Below are positions 36,067-44,410 of a DNA stretch of 64,000 bases, piece by piece. Under the pieces are notes generated by a model that saw only the letters and a list, made by a program, of their open reading frames with translations, searched no databases and had not been told where the DNA came from. Within the stretch, counting starts at the first letter, position 1; every line of letters starts with the position of its first letter. Source of the DNA: Acidobacteriota bacterium (GTDB lineage: Bacteria; Acidobacteriota; Thermoanaerobaculia; Multivoradales; J023). The DNA lies in assembly GCA_029263315.1 (NCBI GenBank), contig JAJCXR010000003.1, forward strand, positions 128,615 to 192,614, given 5' to 3'. The translations under genes and the position numbers were made by a program.

Positions 36067-37323
36067 ATGTTACCTTTCGACTCCTATGGTACGAGACTAC
36101 GATCCGTCCTTGTCTGTCTAGCCTTAGTGCTGGGATTTGCCCAAGCACCCCCGGCCGAAGCCGGGTCGACGGATTTGGTGCTCGACACGGTCACCGACGG
36201 TTTGACCGACCTGGTGGCGATCGCCCATGCCGGCGACGACCGCCTCTTCCTCTGTGACAAAGCGGGCCTCATCCGCATCTGGGACGGTACACAAGTGCTG
36301 GCCCAGCCGTTCCTCGACATCAGCAGCCTGGTCAGCTTCAGCCTCGAACGGGGATTGCTGAGCCTCGCCTTCCACCCGGACTACGCCAACAACGGCTACT
36401 TCTACGTCTACTACACGGACGCCAGCACCGATCCCATCCTGGCCCGTTATGAGGTCTCGGCCGGCGACCCCAACCAGGCAGATGCGGCGAGCGGCGTCAT
36501 CTTGCTGGACATTCCCCACTTCGGCGGCCACTACGGCGGCTCGCTGAATTTCGGCCCAGATGGCTACCTCTACTTCGGCCTCGGGGACGGCGGTCAGCAA
36601 CAGGACCCCTCCTGCCGGGCTCAGAACACAGGTCTGCTGCAAGGCAAGGTATTGCGCATCGACGTCGACCAAAACATCGACACGCCGCCTTACCACGGCA
36701 TCCCGGCGAGCAATCCGTTTGTCGGTGACCCGGACGTGCCGGACGAGATTTGGGCTGTCGGCTTCCGCAACCCATGGCGTCTGACCTTCGACCGCCTGAC
36801 CGGCGATTTGTTGATTTCCGATGTCGGACAGTTCACTCGCGAGGAAGTGAGCTTCCAGCCGGCCGACAGCCCGGGTGGCGAAAATTACGGTTGGAAGATC
36901 ATGGAAGGCACCTTCTGCCACGATCCCGACCCCATCGACCCGGACTGCCCAGGCTCGACCCTGTCCTGCTTCGATCCCGCCTACGTGGAGCCGATCCTCG
37001 AGTATGACCACAGCGTCGGCGATTGCTCGATCACCGGTGGTTACGTCTACCGCGGTAGCCGGGTGGCCGAGCTCAGCGGTCGTTACCTCTATGGCGATTG
37101 GTGCACCGGCAAGCTGTGGGCCGCCAGCCGTGTCGGGGATGCCTGGACACCAGAGCTGCTCAACGTCACCCTGCAAGCCATCAATACCTGGGGAGAAGAC
37201 GCCGACGGCGAGCTCTACTTGACCGACGGCACGACCCTCTACAACCTGACGAGCACCGGTGCCCTGTTCACCGACGGCTTCGAGAGCGGCTCGACGACGG
37301 CCTGGTCCAACGCCTTGCCTTGA
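36067..37323 (+). CDS. Secreted glucose/sorbosone dehydrogenase-like beta-propeller with FESG tail
   Basis: A 418-aa secreted protein. The signal peptide ends near APPAEA and a six-bladed propeller follows, with the family motifs RGLLSLAFHPDYANNGYFYVYYT, HYGGSLNFGPDGYLYFGLGDGG and VGFRNPWRLTFDRLTGDL. Relatives use PQQ to oxidise sugars, but some family members are hedgehog-interacting-like and lack activity, so the substrate is open. The C-terminus ends ALFTDGFESGSTTAWSNALP, matching the tail of the M36 protease. A GATGAGGTG site precedes the ATG. It is convergent with the PQQ-like propeller gene. Confidence 0.88.
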   Translation: MLPFDSYGTRLRSVLVCLALVLGFAQAPPAEAGSTDLVLDTVTDGLTDLVAIAHAGDDRLFLCDKAGLIRIWDGTQVLAQPFLDISSLVSFSLERGLLSLAFHPDYANNGYFYVYYTDASTDPILARYEVSAGDPNQADAASGVILLDIPHFGGHYGGSLNFGPDGYLYFGLGDGGQQQDPSCRAQNTGLLQGKVLRIDVDQNIDTPPYHGIPASNPFVGDPDVPDEIWAVGFRNPWRLTFDRLTGDLLISDVGQFTREEVSFQPADSPGGENYGWKIMEGTFCHDPDPIDPDCPGSTLSCFDPAYVEPILEYDHSVGDCSITGGYVYRGSRVAELSGRYLYGDWCTGKLWAASRVGDAWTPELLNVTLQAINTWGEDADGELYLTDGTTLYNLTSTGALFTDGFESGSTTAWSNALP

Positions 37324-37508
37324 GACATGGAACAACTTCGAGACAGTCTGCATTGAGAGACGGCTGAAATAGACCGCTGCTTGGCGACACTCTGCTAACA
37401 GACTCAAAAAATTTCACCTTGCCACTAGTTCCTGAGGACTCAAAATACGCTTCTCTAAGTAGAGGCTGATCCACACCCATGACCTATGCCGAAGGAGGTG
37501 TCTATCGA

Positions 37509-37572
37509 CGGCAAACCCGAGCTGACATGAAGCCGATCGGCGTTACGGCAGTCAGATGGAGCGAGTTGCCCG
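37509..37572. other. Potential structured element (nested stems)
   Basis: Three nested pairings are possible. The outer stem is GGCAA (37510-37514) with TTGCC (37566-37570). The middle stem is CTGAC (37522-37526) with GTCAG (37551-37555), and the inner stem is GCCG (37532-37535) with CGGC (37546-37549). It does not match a riboswitch family well, and no gene lies downstream in either direction. Confidence 0.25.
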
Positions 37573-37632
37573 TCATTGATCAACCAGCAGAGCGCCTATC
37601 CCTGCGAGTCGCCGACATTCGCCAATCCTAGG

Positions 37633-37656
37633 GACCCGCGGAACTTTCCGCGGGTC
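37633..37656. terminator. Strong hairpin between convergent genes
   Basis: GACCCGCGGA-ACTT-TCCGCGGGTC forms a perfect 10-bp GC-rich stem with a 4-base loop. It lies between the convergent genes ending at 37323 and 37753, so it may stop transcripts from both sides. There is no long T-run, so efficiency is uncertain. Confidence 0.6.
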
Positions 37657-37752
37657 GACTCATTTCCATCCCTCCAACTCTCACCTCCCCGGCCCACTAG
37701 ATCGTCCCCACAAGCTCGCCCGGCACCTCAGCTCGCGACCCTTGGTCAAGGC

Positions 37753-39288
37753 CTACCGATCCGTCATCCCTTGCTCCGCTGGGCCCTCGACCTCCTCGGC
37801 AGGTGCAGCCTTCGACGGCTCCATCTTGGGCACCTCTGCAGCTGGCACATCCTCCTTGACAGTCTCAGCCAGACGATAGAGATGGTGTCGACTGCGCACG
37901 TAAAGGGAATCGCCGTAGATGGCAGGCGTCGCATCGACCCCTTCGTCGAGGCTGTTCTCGGCCAACACTTCGAAGGTCGAGCCGTTGCGCACCACCGCCA
38001 CGGCCCCCGCCTTGTCGAAGACATAGATGCGGCCCGCCGCCGCCACCGGCGAGGCGTAGACGTTTTTCACCCCGGGTAGGCGCACCTCGGTGAATCGCAC
38101 CTCGCCGCTGGCGGCGTCGAGGCAGGTGAAACCGTTCTTGTTGTGCTTGATGAAGCACAGGTTGTCGTCGTAAAGCACCGGCGACGGCACGTAGGGGGTG
38201 TGGCGGTCGTGGGTGAAGAGGATGGCGTCGCTTCCTTCCAGGGCTCCCTTGGCGCGTCGCAATTCGATGGCCTGCAAGGCATTTTCGCGGAATCCGCTCA
38301 TCAAATAGACCACCCCTTGCCGCGCCACCGGCGACGGAATGGTATTGAAGGTCATGCCGCCGAGGCTCCACAGCTCGGTACCCTCCTCGAGATCGTAGCC
38401 ACGGCTTCGATGGGTGCCCGGCAAGACCAACTGGGGAGGCATCTCGCCGTCACCGTCGGGATCCACCACCACGGGCGTCGCCCAAGAGCTGCGCTCCTCG
38501 GGACGCGGCGTCCGCCAGCGCTCTTCACCGCTGGCCTTGTCCAGAGCGACCAAAAACGAGTCCCCCTCATGGTCCCACGGGATCAACAACAGATCTTGCC
38601 AGAGCAACGGCGAGCTACCTTCGCCGAAGCCGTTGCGGGTCTCCATATCGCCCAGATCCTTCTTCCACACCAAGGTGCCGTCGAGGCTGTAGGCGAAGGT
38701 GCCGTTGGAGCCGAAGTGGGCGTAGAGGTGGGTGCCGTCGGTGATCGGTGTCGCCGAAGCCCAGGAGGCATCGAGATAGTGGCTCTCGTGGGGCACGTGC
38801 TGTGACGCCACCCGCCGCCAGAGCAGCTCGCCGGACTCTGCCGAATAAGCCAAGACCAGAAAACTCTGGGCCACGGGATCGACGGACGGCGGCCATTCCT
38901 GGTTCTCGGCCTTGGCTTGGGCAGCCTGCTGCGAGGCGACCATGGCCTCACTGCTGGCCGCCTCGGCGCTCAGCAGATACACCACGCCGTCATAGACGAT
39001 GGGCGAGGCCAGCCCTTCGCCCGGCACCGGCACCTTGAAGCGCACGTTGTGCTCCTCCGAAAAGTGGAGCGGTGGTGTCGCGTCCAACTGAGTGCCGTTG
39101 AAATGCGGTCCGCGCCATTGGGGCCAAGGTGTCGGCCCGTCATCGGCAAGGGCAGGCCAGGCGGCGAGCCCAAAAAGTAAAGATGCCGCGACGGCCCTAC
39201 AGGACATCCCGGCACGGCGGCCCCAAGCGATGGGCTGGGGGACTGGCGAAGCTTGAGGGGCTGGCGGAGACGGTTGGCGGGTGGTCAT
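37753..39288 (-). CDS. Secreted PQQ-binding-like beta-propeller repeat protein
   Basis: A 511-aa protein from the ATG at 39288, which has GAGGAG upstream. A signal peptide (AVAASLLFGLAAWPALA) follows a Pro-rich n-region. The mature protein has PQQ-like propeller repeats, seen as WPQWRGPHFNGT, LLWRRVASQHVPHESHYLDASWASATP, FAYSLDGTLVWKKDLGD and ALDKASGEERWRTP. These match the family of secreted pyrrolo-quinoline-quinone-like repeat proteins with no assigned enzyme activity. The tail is Glu/Pro/Ala-rich. It is divergent from two secreted unknown genes across a 160-base spacer. Confidence 0.88.
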   Translation of the reverse strand: MTTRQPSPPAPQASPVPQPIAWGRRAGMSCRAVAASLLFGLAAWPALADDGPTPWPQWRGPHFNGTQLDATPPLHFSEEHNVRFKVPVPGEGLASPIVYDGVVYLLSAEAASSEAMVASQQAAQAKAENQEWPPSVDPVAQSFLVLAYSAESGELLWRRVASQHVPHESHYLDASWASATPITDGTHLYAHFGSNGTFAYSLDGTLVWKKDLGDMETRNGFGEGSSPLLWQDLLLIPWDHEGDSFLVALDKASGEERWRTPRPEERSSWATPVVVDPDGDGEMPPQLVLPGTHRSRGYDLEEGTELWSLGGMTFNTIPSPVARQGVVYLMSGFRENALQAIELRRAKGALEGSDAILFTHDRHTPYVPSPVLYDDNLCFIKHNKNGFTCLDAASGEVRFTEVRLPGVKNVYASPVAAAGRIYVFDKAGAVAVVRNGSTFEVLAENSLDEGVDATPAIYGDSLYVRSRHHLYRLAETVKEDVPAAEVPKMEPSKAAPAEEVEGPAEQGMTDR

Positions 39289-39364
39289 GGAGGCTCCTCT
39301 TGGGACGATGGGAAAGGGATTGCTCGGCCAATTTAGCAAATTGCCGAAAAAAGTTGATCGACTG

Positions 39365-39393
39365 TTGACGCTTTTGGCACTTGACTCCATAGA
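39365..39393 (+). promoter_or_regulatory. Promoter candidate for the secreted-unknown pair
   Basis: TTGACG (39365-39370) is followed after 17 bases by CATAGA (39388-39393). The -35 is good and the -10 is poor. The site lies about 50 bases upstream of the ATG at 39449. Confidence 0.33.
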
Positions 39394-39448
39394 AGCGACT
39401 CACCCGCGCACGCTAGCGCACACTCACCCGCTACGAGGAGATTGCAAG

Positions 39449-40267
39449 ATGAAGAAGCTCGCATTCGTCTCCGCCTTGGTAGCCATCGCCCTCGGACTCG
39501 CCCCGGGAGCCTTCGGCGCCACCCACCCAGGCTGGGACACGCAAACCACCCGCACCTTGAACTACGACATCACCGTCGACATGTACGTCGACCAAGACGA
39601 CCCGTCCGTCTATCTGGAGCATGACAACCGCACCCTGGCGGTGTCGATCAGCGGTGGCGAGGTCGAATTCATTCGCACCTCGACCATCGAGGCTTCGACG
39701 GAGCACTTCGGTCCCTATGCCTTGCATGCCGATGGCTCGACGTCGTTCCTGCCCGACGATCCCGCCGAGCCGGACGACCAGAAGGAGCCCCCCATGGAGG
39801 CCATGCTTTTGCTTTGGGCCTTCGACAGCGTGCCTTTCGACGACACCAGTGGCACCGCTTGGTCGTTCTGGAGCCAAGACTTGACGGACCTCCCCGTCGA
39901 CCAACTGGCCTTGCGCATCAACAGCCGCATGAGCGTCATCGGCACCAGCTACGTCGGTCCCGATCTGCATATCGCCATCGAGAGAGAGGGCGATCTCCAG
40001 TTGGTGGACAACCTCGCCATGTGGGCCGTCGTCGGCTCGCCGGCCGAGCGTTCGGATGAAATCGCGCCCGTGGTCGCCGCTCTCAACGAGGAGGACAATC
40101 TCTTCCTCTTTGGCTCCCAAACCTTCGAGATCCCGAGGGGGAGCGGCTTCGGTCGCACCGTCTCCGCTGAATACACCTACGTCACCATCCCCCACAGTTG
40201 GGGTACTCGCGACACCATCGCGGTATCCACCCTGCGTCAACACCTGACGGCCAACCTCGTTCCTTGA
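39449..40267 (+). CDS. Secreted protein of unknown function
   Basis: A 272-aa protein from the ATG at 39449 with GAGGAG upstream. A clear signal peptide (KKLAFVSALVAIALGLAPGAFG) precedes a mature domain rich in beta-strand and acidic residues, such as TLNYDITVDMYVDQDDPSVYLEHDNRTL. No catalytic motif or known family was recognised, and there are no cysteines in the mature part. The next secreted unknown gene starts 19 bases after its stop, so the two are probably cotranscribed. Confidence 0.75.
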   Translation: MKKLAFVSALVAIALGLAPGAFGATHPGWDTQTTRTLNYDITVDMYVDQDDPSVYLEHDNRTLAVSISGGEVEFIRTSTIEASTEHFGPYALHADGSTSFLPDDPAEPDDQKEPPMEAMLLLWAFDSVPFDDTSGTAWSFWSQDLTDLPVDQLALRINSRMSVIGTSYVGPDLHIAIEREGDLQLVDNLAMWAVVGSPAERSDEIAPVVAALNEEDNLFLFGSQTFEIPRGSGFGRTVSAEYTYVTIPHSWGTRDTIAVSTLRQHLTANLVP

Positions 40268-40286
40268 GGCAAGAGGAGAACTCATC

Positions 40287-41063
40287 ATGAAAAACCAATT
40301 GCTCTCACGATGCTTCCTTCTCTTGGCCATGCTTCTGGTGGCGGTCGCGCCCGTGGCCGCGCAGGACGATACGGAAACACAAGAAATTCGCAAGATCATC
40401 GAGGAATACATTGCCAAGACGATCTTCGCCGCCGAAACCCTCGACGATTGCCTTGGTTTGAGCGACGGCGTTTCCTGCAAGGCTTCGGATGCTGCCGGAT
40501 TTGGCCTCAACTGCCCGGAGACCAATACCGCCACGGACGATCACGATTGCTCGGTGGAGACCAGCGAGGAGATCGACGCCTCGATCACCACCTTCGCCAA
40601 GAAGATTCTGAACATATCGGGCAAGTTCACGACCATTTTTCATATGGTGAGCAGTGAGTCCAGCGCCACCCACAACCATCAGAATTGCGCCGACGAGGCC
40701 GGGGAATGCGCCGCTCGCTATGTCGGCCGCCACGAGATCATCACCGGCCTGATCGCCCTCTATCAGGAAGGCTCAGTGTCGCTCACCCCCCCGGCGAAAC
40801 TCGGCGAGGTCGCCGCCTACACCGCCGCGGTCAAGGCAGCCAAGGGCCGGGTCATCAAGGTCTCCCGTAAGCACTATTGCTCCTGGGAAGACCACGGAGA
40901 ACCGCTGACCTGTCAGAAGAAGATCAAAGGCCCCACTACGCCCGGCGGCACGACCACCACCACCGGCGGTGAGCCCGGGCAGACCGGGGGCCATGATGGA
41001 GACACCGGTTCCGCCGAGACCAATGCCTGCTACGACGGGGATGTCGTCCCCACGGAGCACTGA
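40287..41063 (+). CDS. Secreted cysteine-containing protein of unknown function
   Basis: A 258-aa protein with a signal peptide (LLSRCFLLLAMLLVAVAPVAAQ) and a GAGGAG ribosome site. The mature part is mostly helical and contains about nine cysteines, in spaced pairs such as DDCLGLSDGVSC and NHQNCADEAGECAARYVGRHE, consistent with disulfides in an extracytoplasmic location. It ends in a Gly/Thr-rich linker (TTPGGTTTTTGGEPGQTGG) and a short acidic tail. No family is recognised. It forms a two-gene unit with 39449-40267 and converges on the kinase gene, with only 41 bases between stops. Confidence 0.75.
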   Translation: MKNQLLSRCFLLLAMLLVAVAPVAAQDDTETQEIRKIIEEYIAKTIFAAETLDDCLGLSDGVSCKASDAAGFGLNCPETNTATDDHDCSVETSEEIDASITTFAKKILNISGKFTTIFHMVSSESSATHNHQNCADEAGECAARYVGRHEIITGLIALYQEGSVSLTPPAKLGEVAAYTAAVKAAKGRVIKVSRKHYCSWEDHGEPLTCQKKIKGPTTPGGTTTTTGGEPGQTGGHDGDTGSAETNACYDGDVVPTEH

Positions 41064-41104
41064 CGGCTCCCTAACAGAAGAGAGAGGCCCGGCATCAAAA
41101 CGGC

Positions 41105-43756
41105 TCAACCGTTCTGGTGCTGGGCCAGTTTCTCTCGGGCCCATTGACTGGCGGGGTGATCACGCCCCAAGGAGGACTCGAAACAGTCGCGACCTCGGCG
41201 CAGCCGCTCTCCGCCTTCCGCCAGCCCCAACTGGCTCAAGGTCTCCCCCAAGACCACTTGAGCGCGACACACCTCCCGATGGGACGGCTCCAGCGCCCGC
41301 GTCAAACCGTCCAAGGCCTGCCGTTGCAGCTCGACCGCCCTCTCGGGGCGACCCAACGCCTTCTCGAAGTGGGCCAATGACAGGAGATCGCTGAGCACGT
41401 AGGGATGATCGTCACCGAATAGGCTTCGGTTGATCTCCACACTGCGCTGGAGCATTGCTTTCGCCTCTTCCAGCTCGCCCCCTTCGTACAAGAGGGAAGA
41501 CAGGGCCGTATAGCTTTGAGCCAACTCGGGGTGGGGTTCCGGGTACAGGGCTTGCCTGGCGGCGAGAACCCGGCGCAACATGGGCTCGGCGCTGTCGATC
41601 TCGCCGAGCTCGAAGAGCAGAAGCCCCAAGTCGTTGCCGACTAGTAGGGTTTTGGGATGTTGGTCACCGTAGGCCGCCCGGTGCAGCTCCAAAGCCAGCT
41701 CGAGATCTTGCAGGGCCTCTTGCCGCCGACCCACCACCGCCTTGACGGACCCCACCTGATAGAGGCTCTCGGCAATCTCCGGATGCTCAGGGGGCAACAG
41801 ACGGCGTCGCGACGCCAGGACTGCCGAGTGCAGCTCGAGGGCTTCCTGAGGTCGGCCCATATTCTTTAACAGAAGGGCGTAGTGGGCTTGGCTCTCGGCG
41901 GTCAGGGGATGATCGTCGCCCAGGCTGGAGCGCCGTAGGGCCAAGCTCTCTTGGTACAGGGGCTCCGCCACCTCGTAGCGCCCCAGCTCGTGCAGGATCT
42001 CCGCCAGGTTGTCCAGGCTACGGGCCAACGATGACGGCGACGCCGTCTCTTGTCGGCGCCAAAGGTCGAGGGCCTCTCGGCTGAGCTGCTCGGCAAGCTC
42101 GAAGTTGCCTTGCAGACGCCGCACCTCGCTCAACTGATCGAGGCTCGTCGCCAGGAGATCGCCCACCGGGTCCGAGCCCGACGCCAGCCGTCGGCGTAGA
42201 TCCAGGGCTTCCTCAGCCAGCTGACCGGCCCGCCCCAACTCGCCCAACTCGCGGTAACTGTCAGCCAAAGCCGCTAGGACCCGAGATTGTGCCTTGGGGT
42301 CTTCCGCCCATTCGCTGCGCGCCCGCTCCTCGCTGCGCGCCAGCACTTCCTGTGGCGTCAGCGGACGCCCCAAACGCTCCGCCGGAGCGGCCAATCGCAC
42401 CACATCGAGAAGCACGTCCACCGAGCCCTCGGCCCGCTGCGTCAGATTCTCGGTCACCGCCGCTTGGCTGAGGCGATCCCGCTGCCGCGCCCACTGGGAG
42501 GCGAAGAGCAAGAGCAGCGCCAACACCACGACCCCGCAAGCAACGGCCAAGGCGGCTCGGCGACGTATCCAAGTGCGCAGTCGATAGCCGACGCCGGACG
42601 GACCGGCGATGAGTGGCCGCTGGTCGATCCAGCGACCCAGATCGTCCGCCATGTCGTCGGCGCTGGCGTATCGCCGATCGGGATCGAGCTCCAGGGCACG
42701 GTCGCAGATGGCTTGCAAGTCGCTTCCCAAGAGTCGGCGCAAGCGCCGCGGCGTGATGCGTCGACGGGCCGCCAGCTGGTCGAGCTCCTGGTGTGATTCG
42801 GGCAACACTTCCACCAGCCGTCGGGAGCCGACGACCATGGCTTGGAACAGCGCATCGGGGGCTCTCTCCTGACTTTGAAACGGCCGGCGGCCGGTCAGCA
42901 GCTCGCAGAGTAGGATGCCCAAGGAAAAAATATCCGACGGCACACCCGCTGTTTCCCCCGCCAACTGCTCCGGGGCGCAATATCCGGGGCTCAGGCGCTG
43001 CGTACCGGCTGCCGAGCCCTCGACCACCGAGCCTTCAAAGGTATCGTCCAGCAGCAGCTCGGCGATGCCGAAGTCCAGCAGCTTGGGGTGGCCTTCGGCG
43101 GTCACCAGGATGTTCTGGGGTTTGAGATCGCGGTGCACCACCCGGTGGCGATGCGCATAGGCGACGGCGCTCACCACCCGCTGTAGCAGCTCCACCCGCT
43201 GCTCGATGGAGCTGCGATGCGATCGGCAGAACCCTATGATGTTCTCGCCGTCCACCCGCTCCATGACCAAATAGGGGCGTCCCGACACCATGCCGCCATC
43301 CAATAACATGGCGATGTTGGGGTGGGTCAAAGTGGCCAGAATCTGCCGTTCCCGCCGAAAGCGGCGGGCCGCCGAATCCCGTGCCACGGCGGGCAACAAT
43401 TTGATCGCCACCCGCTGTTGGTACTCGCCGTCGATGCGCTCGGCGGCATAGACCTCCCCCATGCCGCCGATGCCCAGCAGCTCCCCCAGGCGATAGGGTC
43501 CGAAGCTCTCGCCACGGCGGTGGGCGGCCGCCAGCAGGTTCAACGAGGCGGACCAGGCGGTCGCGTCCAAGGGAGATCGGGCGGCCGTGCGATCCGCCGC
43601 CAGAAGATCGAGCACCGTCGCCGCCAGCTCGACATCGCCCTCGGCCAGCTCGGCAACCCGGAGCCGTTGCTCGGTCTCCGGCAAGTCCACCACCGCTTCG
43701 AAGACTTCCTGGGCCCGTTGCCAGAGACGGTTAGGTTCGATGATCGCCGGGCTCAT
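41105..43756 (-). CDS. Transmembrane Ser/Thr protein kinase with periplasmic or cytoplasmic TPR domain
   Basis: An 883-aa kinase from the ATG at 43756, which overlaps the sigma-factor stop (ATGA). An N-terminal segment of about 80 residues precedes the kinase domain: GIGGMGEVYAAE (95-106), Lys119 in VAIK, catalytic HRDLKPQN (208-215) and DFG (228-230). A membrane helix is at about 401-421. The remaining 460 residues are TPR repeats of the kinesin-light-chain type (LYQESLALRRSSLGDDHPLTAES and similar). All essential catalytic residues are present. Pairing with an ECF sigma factor suggests that the kinase controls that factor or shares its stimulus. Confidence 0.94.
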   Translation of the reverse strand: MSPAIIEPNRLWQRAQEVFEAVVDLPETEQRLRVAELAEGDVELAATVLDLLAADRTAARSPLDATAWSASLNLLAAAHRRGESFGPYRLGELLGIGGMGEVYAAERIDGEYQQRVAIKLLPAVARDSAARRFRRERQILATLTHPNIAMLLDGGMVSGRPYLVMERVDGENIIGFCRSHRSSIEQRVELLQRVVSAVAYAHRHRVVHRDLKPQNILVTAEGHPKLLDFGIAELLLDDTFEGSVVEGSAAGTQRLSPGYCAPEQLAGETAGVPSDIFSLGILLCELLTGRRPFQSQERAPDALFQAMVVGSRRLVEVLPESHQELDQLAARRRITPRRLRRLLGSDLQAICDRALELDPDRRYASADDMADDLGRWIDQRPLIAGPSGVGYRLRTWIRRRAALAVACGVVVLALLLLFASQWARQRDRLSQAAVTENLTQRAEGSVDVLLDVVRLAAPAERLGRPLTPQEVLARSEERARSEWAEDPKAQSRVLAALADSYRELGELGRAGQLAEEALDLRRRLASGSDPVGDLLATSLDQLSEVRRLQGNFELAEQLSREALDLWRRQETASPSSLARSLDNLAEILHELGRYEVAEPLYQESLALRRSSLGDDHPLTAESQAHYALLLKNMGRPQEALELHSAVLASRRRLLPPEHPEIAESLYQVGSVKAVVGRRQEALQDLELALELHRAAYGDQHPKTLLVGNDLGLLLFELGEIDSAEPMLRRVLAARQALYPEPHPELAQSYTALSSLLYEGGELEEAKAMLQRSVEINRSLFGDDHPYVLSDLLSLAHFEKALGRPERAVELQRQALDGLTRALEPSHREVCRAQVVLGETLSQLGLAEGGERLRRGRDCFESSLGRDHPASQWAREKLAQHQNG

Positions 43757-44340
43757 GGGGCTGCCATCTCCAGATTTCGCCGCAGCCAAGCGCGGGCAAA
43801 ACGCCAACGGCGACCCGTCGTGGCCGACGACAGGTCACAGCACAGGGCCACTTCGTCCATGCTCAGGCCACCGAAGAAGCGCAGCTCGACGATGCGGGCG
43901 GCGCTGGCGTCCACCTCCGCCAAGGCCCTAAGGGCTTGCTCGATGGCCAGCACGTCACATGTGTCCGCCAGGGGCGACGCCTCCAAGGCCCCGTCGAAGT
44001 CCTGCAACGAGACCGTCAGAGCACCACCACCCCGCTTCTGTCGTAGGCGTTCGCGTCCCATACCGGCCAGAATGCGGCGCACCGTCAAGGCGGCGATGGC
44101 GCGAAAGTGGGTGCTATCGCGCCAGGCGATCTCCGCCCCTCTGAAAATGCGCAAGTAGGCTTCGTTGGCCAGCTCCGTCGGCACCAGGGCAGCCCCCGGC
44201 TCACGGGCCAGCAAACGGCGGGCGGCCATCCGCAAGACGGGGTAAACGTCCTCGATCAGACGCTCCTCCACCTTGCGATCTCCCGCCGCATAGGCCCGGA
44301 GACGCTGCGTGACCTCGCCGATGGCGAGCTCTTGTTCCAT
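43753..44340 (-). CDS. ECF-type RNA polymerase sigma factor
   Basis: A 195-aa sigma-70 family factor of the ECF subtype typically linked to Ser/Thr kinase genes in Acidobacteriota and Planctomycetes. Sigma region 2 lies in about 25-95 (YPVLRMAARRLLAREPG, ELANEAYLRIFRGA, FRAIAALTVRRIL) and region 4 in about 130-190 (RIVELRFFGGLSMDEVALCCDLS, a helix-turn-helix). No anti-sigma factor gene is adjacent; the kinase gene overlaps its 3' end by four bases. It probably directs its target promoters when the kinase is active, but no target site is visible here. Confidence 0.92.
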   Translation of the reverse strand: MEQELAIGEVTQRLRAYAAGDRKVEERLIEDVYPVLRMAARRLLAREPGAALVPTELANEAYLRIFRGAEIAWRDSTHFRAIAALTVRRILAGMGRERLRQKRGGGALTVSLQDFDGALEASPLADTCDVLAIEQALRALAEVDASAARIVELRFFGGLSMDEVALCCDLSSATTGRRWRFARAWLRRNLEMAAP

Positions 44341-44346
44341 AGAATC

Positions 44347-44375
44347 AGGATAGCGCTGGCTCGGGGCCTTGGCAA
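44347..44375 (-). promoter_or_regulatory. Promoter of the sigma-factor/kinase operon, probably leaderless
   Basis: On the minus strand TTGCCA (44370-44375) is followed after 17 bases by TATCCT (44347-44352). Transcription would start at about the ATG at 44340. No Shine-Dalgarno sequence exists in the short interval GATTCT, in line with a leaderless mRNA. Confidence 0.45.
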
Positions 44376-44410
44376 GGTCGGTGCGTCCGCGTCCTTGCGC
44401 CCTGGGTCAG

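Larger units (their letters stand above)
37324..37752. other. 429-base gap between convergent genes
   Basis: No gene is recognised. The region contains an imperfect multi-tier stem structure (37509-37572) and a strong hairpin (37633-37656), listed separately. Reading frames lack ribosome sites and the base composition is mixed. Confidence 0.6.

Noticed and set aside
37493..37580. c-di-GMP-I (GEMM) riboswitch
   Set aside because: GGCAAACC and a final GATGG are present, but the tetraloop stem and GACGCAAAGCC core are missing and there is no downstream gene on that strand.
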